A program made the translations under genes and the position numbers. Below, one piece after another: positions 35,268-46,710 of a DNA stretch of 64,000 nt (the stretch's first letter is position 1; each line of letters begins with the position of its first letter). The notes beneath the pieces were generated by a model. That model saw nothing but the letters and a program-made list of their open reading frames with translations, was not told the DNA's origin and did no database searches. Source of the DNA: Gnetum montanum (lineage: Eukaryota; Streptophyta; Gnetopsida; Gnetales; Gnetaceae). Location: NCBI GenBank assembly GCA_015680685.1, contig MNCI01001451.1, forward strand, positions 221,187 through 285,186, written 5' to 3'.

Positions 35268-37163
35268 TATAGCAACCAAAAACATCGGTGGCTGGAACAT
35301 CGAGAGGTCATCGGGTAAACAATTTAACCTCGGATCCATGCGAGAGCCATGCTGGAGAGAAATGGAAGTGGGGCACCCTAAATGGTCTGGTTGATCAGAC
35401 AGGGATTGAATCAGTGTATCTTAACCTTTCATAAGCATTTGTTTTGAAAGTAAGACACGTGAAGTAAATCGACGATCAACGAATGCAAATGGTGAAAATA
35501 GTGCAAAACAATGATTATAGTAAGAAAATAACAAATAAAAATTGGGTGAGAGAGTGCACCACCCCAAAGGCTGTGGATTTAATTCTTTTCCTTGTTGAAA
35601 GATGTACAACAGGTTATGCAACACTTGAGAGATACTACTTACACTGAATAATATAGTCATAGGTCTTCTAGTTGCTGCTCTGTTTACTAAGATGCCAAAA
35701 TGCTTAACTCACAAAGGGATGTTTGGAGCCAACAGGAGAACTCAAAGGTAACTAGAATGCTCAAAAGAAATTCCAACTATGCTCTCCAAAAGCCAACTTA
35801 AAATCCAACTATAGCAAAAAGCCAACCGACCAATGCAGAAAAGCCAACCAACGCGAAAAAGCCAATCCTTTGAGTGTTGTTTGTCGGGGTATTTATAGGG
35901 CCAGGAGCAGGAGAGAAATGTGGTCTAGATGCCACGTGTCCTAGACCCCACGAGGTGCTAACATGTCTGTACCATGTAGGTGTGCAATGCTAGATGTGAA
36001 CTTTGTTACGCTATGACTATACTACCGAAACTACATGTGCTGAAATCCAGTGTGGTAATAATGTAAGCAAAATGGATCATATGCTCGAGGACTACGTCTT
36101 CCCTACTCTTACAAGTAGGGTCAAGCATAGGAACAATTTTTTGGGAGTTGACCAGGGGTATGCAAAATAAAGTAAAATTGCTGATTTTTCCAAGGAGATG
36201 CTAGAGTGAGAAAGATTGTTGCCAGAAAGTTCTAGAGCTACCCGAAGACGTCTTGATGCTTCCGTACCAGTGTTGCACTACTCACACTGTTGAGCACATT
36301 GGCATAGCGTAAGTAGCTGCTTGCTACACTATGCTACGCTACGTAGCATAGCACAGCGTAGCCACTAGTCTTGACTGAAATTTGCGTAGGAGCTAAAAAG
36401 GATTTATCTTAGGCTTAGTCAGGCTAACAACTGCAACTTTTGTCCTTCATGTCGGGAAGCCTTCGGACTTGTTGAATTTATGTTCGGGACACTTTTGTTA
36501 TTTTTTGTATTCTTGCTATGTTGTGCTATGCTATGTGTAGCATAGCATAGTGTAGCAGCTAGTGTGTCATGCTACCTTATTCAATTCTCCATTTTCTAGC
36601 AAGAAACTTTGCTCAAGGCCTGAGGACTAAGTGGGACAACCAGTTTTGGAGGTCAAAGTCTTGCTAAGTGCAATCTTGTTGTTGGAGTCATCCATCAAGA
36701 TGGCCCTTTCTGCTCTACCTTTGCTACACTATGCTATGCTACATAGCATAGAACCTTGTGTTGGCTAAATCTTTACTTGTATTGCAACCATTTTGTCAAC
36801 TTGCACATTGGATGCTTGAGTGGTTATCTTTCAAGGCTTGCTATGCTGCATAGTGTAGCATAGCGTAGTATACTTCTTCACTAGAAAAATTGTTGAACTA
36901 TTTTTCTCATCCCAAATACTTTCAACAACTCCTAGAATGGTCTCTAGGTAGACTGTTAGCAGGATCAATTATCCAGTTGGGCAGGTTGGAGAGTCCAGTG
37001 GGCCTATCAGCTCTAGTGATAAAAAACTTGCTAGAATAGATAGTCTATGCTCAGTGCTTACACTTTCTTGCTGAACCATCATGACGCTGCACTTGTGGAA
37101 GTCCTTGCCCAAATTCCAAGACTCTGCTGAAGCATGAGAGTCCTAAAATTTTATGGTGTTTCA
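35268..37163 (-). repeat. LTR of E8
   Basis: About 1.9 kb on the minus strand, starting TGAAACACCAT, the same first bases as the E9 LTR. It has a TATA box (CTATAAATAC, 35889-35898) and upstream of it, at 36270-36870, several GCTATGCTAC/GTAGCATAGC palindromic clusters, equivalent in position to those of E9. Its end aligns with the E9 LTR end (ACCGATG.TTTT.GTTGCTATA). Preceded by the polypurine tract AAAGAAGGGCC at about 37165-37180. Confidence 0.75.
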
Positions 37164-38529
37164 CTGGCCCTTCTTTGTCGACGTCTAGAGGATTCGCCCG
37201 ATAGACATCAACAAAGAATACAAAACACCATGAAGGATAAGACGTCAACATTGCTCTTTAGTGGTCACTAAAATGTCATCTTGCTATGCTTAGGAGTATC
37301 AGGATAGTCATGTAGAAAAAAGGGTGAAAAAGGATGGACTTGAGGGGACAGGTTCAGGAAAAGAAAAAATGAAGCATAGTACAGTCCCTTGTCGAAATGC
37401 TTGTGAGGGAATTGGCACGCATGGCCATCTTTCCTTTGCTAGCTCTTGATCTCTCATTGGAATTCTTAGAGATGATCATTGTGAAATAGCTGGTGTGCCA
37501 TTTGTTTTGGGCACACACTCTTTTTTTTTGTTCTTTTGCTCTTTTATGCTTTTGTGCTTTTCTTCTTCTTTTTAGCCATGTTCACTTGCAAACAACCATG
37601 TTGTTGCAAGACAAGTGTTTCCTCCCCAAGATGAGTTATGTTACATCCATGTGGGGCTTTAACCTACCTACAGATGCTTTCCATGTAGCAAGCTACATTA
37701 TGGGCATCATGGACTTTGTAGTTGAGTGTATGGGAGGGCTTTACATGCATCAAGAAAGCTTGTAAAAGAGATGTGAAAAGGGAAACTACAGGTGTAAGAA
37801 AGAAGATGATGAAGGTTAAGAGGAAGGGCAAGATGTGCACTTCCAAGTAGCTAAGCTAGTCAGAGCATCACCTCAAAATGATGTACTGTCCCGTCCTCCT
37901 AGCGAAATGCATCTCTAACCGATGCCATCTCGGCCCGTATACTGCAAGCACAACAAAAAGTAGACCAGAGAAATGTAACCATGAAACGCAATTAGGCAAA
38001 GGTCTTACTTGCTTCAAACACCACTGAAGTGGTAGGCACTACTTCTGAGGCATGCGACATCTAAAGTAGGAAGGCCAGCAGTGGTTTTGGTAGTGGCAGG
38101 CTGAAGGGACCGACACCAAGTGGGCTAGGAGTTGCTGTGATGCGAATGGTCAGGAGTCCCCACCTAAGGCAAACATCATGTAGTTAAACTGTGAGGTGAG
38201 AGGCCTAACAACTGAACATCTTTTGAGCTTGGACAAGGGTGGGGGCTAGAGGATAGCGACCTTGTGGCTGGGCCATAATAGTGCTGGAACTCTAGCAGCA
38301 GGCATTGACAACGGAAGCTACTGCCAGGGCAACGAGCTATGATAGCGATAACTCTGGAAGGTCAGCAAGATGTCAGATGACATCTCTGGAGGATCAACAA
38401 GATTCTAGGGGTAGTGGCATTGCATATGTTCTAGAGGGTGCTTTCTCGTCATCATGAATTACATTCTAGAACTGCAACACCCCACCCCGGGTTGGCACCG
38501 TGGATGTGGGCTGAGAGCATTATGCCACG
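37164..38529 (-). other. 3' untranslated region of E8
   Basis: Lies between the post-integrase minisatellite and the polypurine tract. Near 37170-37230 it matches E9 61590-61650 (GGTGTTT.GTATTCTT.GT.GA.GTC on the minus strand), confirming the same element type. No protein is readable; scattered words elsewhere align weakly with 60500-61000 of E9. Confidence 0.55.
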
Positions 38530-39050
38530 AACCTAGTTTAAGGTCTTCATAGACCATTAAATGGACTGGTTTAAGATCCCAGTAGACTGTGATGCGCTAG
38601 TTTAAGGCCCCAGCTAATCACTGTGCTAGTCTAAGGCCCTAGTAGACTGATATGTGCTAATTTAAGGTCCTAGCAGACTGCGGTGCTAGTTTAAGGTCCT
38701 AGCAGACCGATATGCTAGTTTATCATCATAGCGGATGGTGGATGGGCCAGTTTAAGGTCATAGCAGATTGTCTACGCTAGTTTATAGTCATAGCAGACTA
38801 TTTGTGCCAATTTATAGTCATAGATGACTATGTTGTGCCAGTTTATACTCATAGCGGACTATGTTATGCTAGTTTATAGTCATAGCAAACTATGTTGTGC
38901 CAGTTTATAGTCATAACGGACTATGTTGTGCTAGTTTATAGTCATAGCGGACTATCTATGCTAGTTTATAGTCATAGTGGACTATGTTGTGCTAGTTTAT
39001 AGTCATAGCGAACTATGTTGTGCCAGTTTATATTCGTAGCAGACCATTGA
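38530..39050 (-). repeat. minisatellite after E8 integrase
   Basis: About 15-16 units of around 30-36 bp; on the minus strand a unit reads GTCCGCTATGACTATAAACTAGCACA. Matches the E9 array unit GTCCGCTACGACGTAAAACTGGCA in phase and orientation. Confidence 0.8.
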
Positions 39051-39074
39051 TTCTTACCTTGCTTATGCATCAAA

Positions 39075-40073
39075 CATAGTATGGCTTCAAGTATAAGTGG
39101 TTTACTGGATTTTCAAACTCTTTGCCATCCATGTCTACCAGTTTGAAGGCTCCATTCTCATAGGCTTTTGTGACTATGAATGGACCTTCTCAATTTGCTA
39201 AAAACTTGTTCGCATGTTCATGAACAGCTTTGAGAACTAGGTCCCCCTTTTCGATTGGCCATTGATGTAGGTTGCTCTGGCATTTTTGAGACCAAAGGGC
39301 ATCATAGTATAATAAAAGGTTCCCAAAGGGGTCATGAAAGTAGTCATCAACTGATGCTCTGAATTGATGTGAATCTGATTATAACCCGAGAACCCATCCA
39401 TAAAGGATAATAAAGCATGACCAATCATAGTGTCGATAAGTTGATCAATACTTGGTAGTGGGAAATCATCTTTAATCATTACTTTGTTTAGATCCCAGAA
39501 GTCTATAAAAATTTTTATTCCTCTTGTTTTCTTAAAGACTACAACGATGTTTGATACCCACTCTGAGTAATCAACTGCGTAGATGAAGCCTGCTTGATAT
39601 AGCTTGGTAATTTCATCACGTACGGCTAGTGCGATTGCTGGTTTAATTTTCTAAGCCTTTTGTTTAACCAGTTTGATACGTGGGTCCAAGATAATGTTAT
39701 GTTGTATTAGCCATGGTTCTAAGCCCAGCATGTCATTATAGGACCACATGAACACTTTGATGTTATCTTGAAGGACTTTGGATACATCCTTTTATATTTG
39801 TTGATCTAGGAGGGAGCTAAGTTTTAGTGTCCTTATTTCTCCCCTAGATGTCATTACAGGTGCTTCGATGAGAGGATCCTCAGTCACATCCCTAACCTCT
39901 AAGTCTAAGGCTTGGACCAAATGTTCGGGCCAATCTAGGGATGTTTCCAGGGACACTATAGTGTTATTAGTGGGTGAATCCCAATCTATTGACTCTAAGT
40001 TCAGATGTCTTGCAAGTTTGCCATGAGGACTTGTCAAGGTTAAAAGGGAATGTAGATCACGCTGCATGGCCAT
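39075..40073 (-). pseudogene. RT joined to integrase end by deletion (E8)
   Basis: Minus strand from MAMQRDLHSLLTLTSPHG (40073), through LDWPEHLVQALDLE, GHALLSFMDGFSGYNQIHI and MMPFGLKNARATY, then near 39265 directly into NGQSKRGTx, GPFIVTKAYENGAFKLVD and LYLKPYYV, the integrase C-terminus. Compared with E9 about 2.5 kb is missing (YVDD, both RNase H domains and the integrase core). An acceptor-like TTATTGTGGCAG precedes the start at about 40085. It cannot make RT or integrase. Confidence 0.85.
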
Positions 40074-40194
40074 CTTGTTTAACCTGCCACAATAAGAAAA
40101 AGCCAAGTCAAGTGATACCTATTTGTAGTAATAATGCGTAATAAATATTTTCAAAGTAATAATGAAACATGAAATGACTGTCAACTATTTGGCC

Positions 40195-40510
40195 AAGTTC
40201 TTAAGTTACCAATTTAAGGTCTTGGTGGATCATGAACGAGTTTGAACATGCAAGGGATATTAACTTTGCCAGTTTAAGGTCGTGGTGGACTATAACATTG
40301 TAAAATCTAGTTAAAATATGAAATAGGTACTAAAGCCACCAATTTAAGGTCATGGTAGACAGTACTCATGCTACAATGTATATAAAAATGTAAATCGAGG
40401 TTGCTAGTTTAAGGTCTTAGTAGACCATTAATAGGTGGAGTTCGAGAACTAAGGTTACTAGTTTAAGGTCTTTGCAAAATGTGATGAGTAGGCTTTGTAA
40501 AGGTAGGTTG
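40195..40510 (-). repeat. minisatellite between antisense gene and RT (E8)
   Basis: About 5-6 units with CCAGTTTAAGGTC.TGGTGGAC on the plus strand, i.e. GTCCACCA.GACCTTAAACTGG on the minus strand, at intervals of about 55-75 bp. Same core and orientation relative to the element as the other arrays. Confidence 0.65.
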
Positions 40511-40812
40511 CTAATTCAAGGTGGGACAAAATTTTTGGTTGGGCCCACTTGTTATGCTGCAAACAATGATGCTACACTATAGCGGGATTATGACATGATA
40601 ATTCTACGCTATACGGGGCATCCCGCATTACTCGGGTGCAAAAATGGCAAGTTCTTTTCATCGTGTCAACTATAAATAGGGGTTTACCCCTAGTACACTT
40701 GTCATTTTTGTTGTCAAAGCACAGAGCCCACATCTAGAGCGTAGCGCAATTATGCCAAGAGAAAGCAAAGCAGTGTAGCGTAGCAGTTGGTAGAGAATTT
40801 GCAAGTGAAACA

Positions 40813-43800
40813 ATGGCACCCAAAGACGAACGCAAGCACTAAGGACTCACTAAGGTGGACGAGGTAAAGGATACTTTGGGACGCCTGTCCCAGGAACATG
40901 TTGAAGTGCAGGAGGAGGCTTCATCTACTCGGTAAGTTATTATTCCACCCTTGCTTTTCATACTATAGTAATCATTATTGATGAAATCTGAGTCTTTTGC
41001 CACTATTTTGGTTGCTATTTTTACCGCTACGCTTCTACTGTTGCTAGTTGGCCATAACGGCTGTTCGGACATTACGCTACAGCTGCATGCAGCATCGCCT
41101 TCACTGGCATTGTTTTAATTGCTTTGTCGTAGGGGTTTGGATGATTCTAGACAACGTAGCACATGGTTAGCGTAGTGTGCCATCCTCAGGAGGGTTTGGC
41201 CATTTGCAAGATTTGATAGCGTGACATGTGTTTAACATAGTGTAGCGCGAGTTATTTTGTATGGAAAAAGTATGGTTGGGATGACTACAGCATAGTGAAT
41301 TCTTTCTTTTCTGTGTAATGTTTTTGTTACACTATGTCGGTATGTCGTAAGATTTTTGTTTATTTATGTTTGCTATACTGTTGAATCTGCAACACCGTTA
41401 TGTTGCTGAATTTTTTTCTGTTAAGTTTGCTATGTCATGTGTCATGTGTTTGCATCTAAGTGTTGTTGCATTATGCGAGGCTTGATGACAATGCTACACT
41501 GCAAGTATTATGTTGCTACATTGCCTATTATTTTTATTCTATTTTGTGTGTTTTTTAAGAGAGATTTGCGATTGGTGGGTTATGCTACGCTATATGCAAA
41601 AAAAGTGTCATGCTATGCTATATGTAATCAGAGGGTTACTCTACGCTACGTGTAAACCTCACTCATACATAGTGCTAACGTTTGATGCTTTGTTGTGCAG
41701 GGTCATGTTAAGGCCCATTTTGATTGTCTTGGAGATTGTGGGAGTCTTGTACTGCCTTAGCAAAATAGTGGCCAATGTTCCTCCTCCCCATGCACGTGTG
41801 GGGTGATAGGTGATCTAGTTCCGAGAGGGTGCATAGGACTTCCTACAGTTCCTTCTCCAGCATTTTAGTGTGATTGTTTGATCACACTTATCAGCAGAGA
41901 TAGCAGCCGCAATCATAGAAACCCTGTTACCTGGGGAAAATTGAGGCATTCTAAAATTTTTGATTGATGGATCAATCGGGGGCAATCGGGCAAAAGATTC
42001 CAAATAGCACCAAAAAAGCTTGAGATGCTTAAGTTGGATCTGGGAGATGCCTAAGTATAAGTGTTATCACTTATACAACACTTTGTTCACTGCCTATCAC
42101 ATGGGCACCTACTTTCAGAACCCACCTAGAACCATTTATTATGCTGGCGGGTGAGTTCTACGAAGGTATTTTATCACGTTGTGTGATCCACGCTATGCTA
42201 GACATAGGTATTAATAGTGTACATATGTATTTTTTGTGTGTTGCTAGGTTTTCTATTGATAGGAGTGGTCTCTACGGTGATACAGATGCCTTGGCATTGG
42301 CACAAATTTCCCTGCAGGAGTTTTCCTCTACCAGGAATGTGTGCACCGGCATGATAGGCCAATTTGGGGGTGAGTTCAGAACCTATCCAACCTGGTATTC
42401 CCAATTTTACGAAAAGTGTAAAGAAGTCGGATGGTTGGATAGGAAATGGGCATCCCTTAGGACACTCACCGTTGAATACATGTTGGTGGATCTCCCACCA
42501 TTTCCTATGTCATTTAAACATGGTACTCTAAAGTGTGAATTCACTGTTACATGTTCGAGTGATATTCATATTTTGCTAACTTTTTTTTTTGTTTTGCAAA
42601 CCATTTTAGTGGTGAAGAAATCCCAAAAGATGACTGTGATCACCTCTGGGCACAATGAAACCAACCTATTTTTCAAGTATGAAGAGGTGGAGGAGACCTA
42701 GTGTTAGCTCTGAATGGGGCCCCAACCATGCTTGTCCACAACCTTCAGGAGGCTAGACTTATGGACTTGTTTTTGGCTGTTAACCCAAACATCCAGCCTA
42801 CCAAAATGCTTTCCCTAGCCGACTCCTTCTCCAAGAAAGCAAACCACTTCCATACACATGTTCACGGTGTGCAAGTGGTGTTTGAAATCAACAATCAATT
42901 ATTTTTGGATCTTTTTGGCATCCCTTCTGATGGTCTCCCCGTGGGAGAAAAATCTAAGAAAGATGCACATCATCAGGGGGACATTGAGGAGTGGCTAGGG
43001 GTAGTGAAGGACCGAAAGGGGATCTACATTGAGAAGGTCAAGCTATGGGTGGCCAAAACAATTGATCCTATCTTCCATACTCGTTCCTTCCCCAAGATGC
43101 TATCCTAAGGAAAAATCATTGGAATTGAGCAGGCTTGGATAATGAGGGATGTCATCAAAGATGGGACTCGTTACAGTTAGGCCAAACACCTTTGCAGAGG
43201 CATGCAAGCTGAAATGGTCAAGCTTCGCAGGAAGCTTGAGTCTCGTTTCAACTTGCACCATGCCTTTTTCATAGCCTTCCTACAGTGTTTTGCATAATTC
43301 TTAGTAGTCCATGAGAATGGAGTCTAGGTACTACAATATTGTAGCTAGATTTCCAAGTCGTGGATCTACCAAGTCTTCCATACCACCCGATCTCAGGACC
43401 CCCCAGAAGCTATTGGTGAATCATTTTCAATGATGACCAGGGATCCGATGGCACGTAACTTTCGTGCTTAGGATAGCGTGGGAGAGGCACCCCCTATTAC
43501 CACCAATAGTGTGACAAGGGAGGAGCACCTCATTGTAGAGACAGTGATAACTAAATTGCAATGCAAGAGATCCTGCCTTGCCAACGAGACCCCCCATACT
43601 AACAAAGAGAGGGGGAAAAAGCTATGGCTCAAACTTTGTAGAGTGTAGCCTCCAATTGGTAAGTGTTTTTTTTTTATTATTTTTTTTATTTTGCTATCAT
43701 TCAGTATGCTATGTTACGCTAGGTAGTGTTGTACTACGTAGCATCTACTTCAAGTTGGTATAACTCACTTACTATGACTATAATTTATTAGCAAAGGAAG

Positions 43801-45283
43801 AAGAGAAAGAAAGGGAAGAAGAGGTGGTGGCCCCTACAATAGGGGCAATTGGGAAAAATGAAGAGGCTCCTATCATAGAGGAGAGGGCCCTGGTCGATGA
43901 AGAAGGGGCCCTTGCTACAGAAGAAAGGACCTCAGTTGGTGAGGAAGAGGTCCCCGCTGATGAAGAGGAGGCCCCTGTGGACGAAGAAAGGGGCCCAGCC
44001 AATGAGGAAGAGGGTCTTGACAATCAGGAAGAGGCCCCTGCTGATGACCCTTTTGCAGAGAGTAGTTCAGTACCAAAGAGGCACATGAGCATTGAAGATA
44101 CTACTATGTTATTGGGTCAACTAGAAGAAGAGGGGCTTCATTTGGATGCTGGTAAATTTACTTTCATGTAGGGGGTGGTCGATGACATGATCGATTGTCT
44201 AAGGCAGATCGACCCAAAAGTGGGTAAGTTAAAACCACTATGCTAGACTCTCTAAATTGTTGTTGCTCTACTATTCCACTATGACTAATGCCTTTCTATG
44301 TGCAGTTGGCAGCCTCTTGCCTCAAGTGGAACCCTAAATAAGCAGTTAAGATCGACACCATGCCGGAATTTCCACTAGAGGTGACCGAAGTACCTTGTTG
44401 CATATACGACGAGGCAAGCCAATGTGCACTGTAATCAGCACTCCTTGTGGGAATGTAGGCATGTAAATGAAGACCTCTGGAAGCAGGTACAGAGGTTTGA
44501 GAAGGAGAAGGCCAACTTGATCATCGAGGTGGGAGATCTCCAATCTAGGAATGAATTCCTATTGGCCCAAGACACCAATGATGGCAGTTGGCACACGACC
44601 ATTATCTACTATGCAAGGTATTGGATGGTCGTGTGACACAACAATGAGGCTACTCATGAAATAATAGAATAATGCATGCAAATGGCCCTATTAGCCCAAA
44701 AGAACCAAGACTGGAAGGACTACAGTGCAAAAGTTTATGACTAGGGGCAGGCATAGAAAAATCACAAACATATGTATAAACTAGAATATGCCACCTATCA
44801 TAAATAATATCGGGATGCCTCTGTCAAGTTACATACTTACAAGATATTCCTCGACATCATTGGTGCTTCTAGGGCTTACAAAAAGTTTATGAAATAGGTG
44901 ACAGTAAGTGAATCTCCCGAGAGGGAAATGACCTTTCCCATGGGTGAGACCACCATTGCCAACTTTTCTCTAGGACCACTGAGATGGACATTCATAGAAA
45001 AGGAGAAAGTTCCAGTAAGCGCTAACCTGGGAAACAGAAATTTGGCCAATATTACGAAAGACGAGATCTTGCAACGCCTCACGGTAGGCATGGATCGGAT
45101 ACCCCCCAAAACAAATGCAAGGCTATCTCAAGCCAATCATTTCTTGGTGTTGTGATAATTTATTTTATTTGAGTCTTTATTGTAGCTTTAACTGACTATT
45201 TTATTTTCCCTATGGTATAGGATCCAAATGAAAACACAAGACCTAATGAGGTAGGGGACGATGGAGCGAGCGAAGGGTCATAG
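40813..45283 (+). pseudogene. antisense spliced gene, E8 copy (HAD pseudophosphatase-like)
   Basis: Plus-strand gene inside the minus-strand element E8. Exons: 40813-40931 (119 bp, starts MAPKDERKH), 41701-42150 (450), 42248-42522 (275), 42610-43658 (1,049), 43792-44223, 44306-about 45122, 45221-45283. Donors GGTAAGTT, GGTGAGTT and TGGTAAGTG; acceptors TGTGCAG, TTGCTAG, ATTTTAG, TTATTAG, TGTGCAG and GGTATAG. Exon 2 reads RPILIVLEIVGVL, SHLSAEIAAAIIETLLP, LSWIWEMPKYK, YNTLFTAYHMGTYFQNPP. Exon 5 is an acidic Glu-rich linker (43830-44050, EEEVPADEEEAPVDEE). Exon 6 is Lys/Glu/Gln-rich, probably coiled coil. Stops (several where E9 or E4 has Trp or Gln) and one short deletion in exon 4 mark it as a pseudogene. 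Confidence 0.8.
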
Positions 45284-45469
45284 CATAGCAGCCAAACATC
45301 TCATTTGAATTTTCACAAAGAATATTACAAACATTATTGATTAATATTTTAAATGAAAGAAAAAAATGGAATATGAAGAGATTTATTTCATTTTGTCTTA
45401 TGTGTTGTATTTATTTTTATTTTATTCTTTATCTTTTTTTTATGAATTAAACTTCTTGAGAGCATCTCA

Positions 45470-45625
45470 TTTTAGTTTTAGGCCATTTCGGGCCGTAAAA
45501 ATAGTTTTAGGCCATTTCGGGCCATCACTAGTTTTAGGCCATTTAGGAACATTGGTAGTTTTAGGTCATTTCAGGCCATTGGATATGGTAAGAAAAAACT
45601 TTTGCCATTTTTAGGCCTTAGCGGG
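45470..45625 (-). repeat. minisatellite downstream of the antisense gene (E8)
   Basis: Four to five units of about 30-35 bp: plus strand CTAGTTTTAGGCCATTTCGGGCC, i.e. GGCCCGAAATGGCCTAAAACTAG in element sense. E9 has the same unit at 51745-51860 in the same element orientation. Confidence 0.75.
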
Positions 45626-45779
45626 CCGTGGCATGATGTAAATAGTGGACGTGATGTGAACGGTTTAAAGAATGAGTTACACACTTAGCGTAAATGAATG
45701 AATATGAACCAAACAAAGAATAAATGTATGATAGGCATTAGTCATGTTGGAAGCAGTGGAGTAGTTATGCTATGCAAGT

Positions 45780-45894
45780 AATGATCATTCTCGCAGCTGC
45801 TTCCTAACCCATCATGGGCTAAGTGATGCGTAAGGCCAAGGGGATTTGTTGTGGTATTCTTCTATGTTGTTATCTACCACTTGAAAAGGCAACT
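45780..45894 (-). pseudogene. E8 protease tail, left of the E9 insertion
   Basis: Minus strand LPFQVVDNNIEEYHNKS and WPYASL align with LPFQGEEDDVEESGHK and RPYAPL of E9 (51400-51480). The frame continues into 63231 onward through the CAACT duplication, direct evidence that E9 inserted at this codon. Confidence 0.75.
45890..45894. repeat. target-site duplication of E9 (left)
   Basis: CAACT immediately before the LTR TG; the identical CAACT follows the right LTR at 63231-63235. Five base pairs is the usual Ty3/gypsy size. Confidence 0.9.
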
Positions 45895-46185
45895 TGAAAC
45901 ACCGTGGAAATTGCAAATCGGCCTAAGGCGAAGATTCACGATTCCGGCGAAAGTTTGCGACAGAAAATCCAGAAGACAAAGCAAGGCAAAGAGGCACGCA
46001 GCATCAAGTCTCCAAGTTTCTTGCAAATTTCAACCTTACTTTGTTCTCTCTCTTTACAATACATTACGCAAAATAGCGAGGTGTCGCTCAGCGTAACTTA
46101 CTTCGGCGATTTTGATGAAGTTTAAGGTTTAAAGACTTGTCGCATATTCTACTAAGTCTTTTGTCCAGGGCTGAGTTTATGCTCT

Positions 46186-46534
46186 GTTACGCAGAGCAGT
46201 GTAATGAGCTTCCAGAAAGTCAAAGTCAGAACCCAAAGAAGCGTGGTAGATTGATTTCTTCCTTTTTGTAGATTGGTCACTTTAAGCTTATTACGCTATG
46301 CAGCGTAAGCAAGTGTAACTTATTGTAAAGTTGACTATGTTTGATGCTCTATTACGCTTCGCGGCGTAAATAAGCGTAAAACAGCTTGAGTTAACTGCTT
46401 CTACGCTCTATTACGCTCCGCCACGCTACGTAGCGTAAATGAGCATAATACAGCCTAAAGTCAACTAAAGCAGTACCCGACATGCACTGCTATCCATACG
46501 CACAATACGCTCATCAGCGTATCGCAGCGTAATC
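46186..46534 (+). promoter_or_regulatory. TTACGCT..AGCGTAA palindrome cluster in U3
   Basis: At least five imperfect inverted repeats: TTACGCTATGCAGCGTAA (46291-46308), TTACGCTTCGCGGCGTAA (46352-46369), TTACGCT at 46411 paired with AGCGTAA at 46432-46438, and related forms at 46186 and 46505-46534. They lie 170-520 bp upstream of the TATA box. The 3' LTR repeats them at about 61945-62295. Binding-site function is inferred. Confidence 0.6.
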
Positions 46535-46700
46535 ATGAAGTGGCCTCAGCAGGAGTGGTTGACAGCGTACTTTACCCTCTCTTTCCCAAAAACGTGATGC
46601 AACATGACCAGTTTCAACACAAAGTTTGCCAAGTCAACGGTATTTTGAAGGTTCGAGACACGTGTCATCAAGGCCGTGCCTTCTCCACGCACTACCGAAC

Positions 46701-46710
46701 CTATAAATAC
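46701..46710 (+). promoter_or_regulatory. TATA box of the E9 5' LTR
   Basis: CTATAAATAC, also in the 3' LTR at 62462-62471 and on the minus strand of the E8 LTR at 35889-35898. Conservation at the same relative place marks the element's promoter. Confidence 0.75.

Noticed and set aside
37493-37765. Plus-strand frame of 90 codons rich in Phe, Leu and Cys
   Set aside because: Falls in the E8 3' UTR; hydrophobic composition comes from T-rich DNA; no match in the E9 counterpart.
43778-44023. Ser-rich minus-strand frame (SSSAGTSSSP type)
   Set aside because: Shadow of the Glu-rich exon 5 of the antisense gene on the plus strand.
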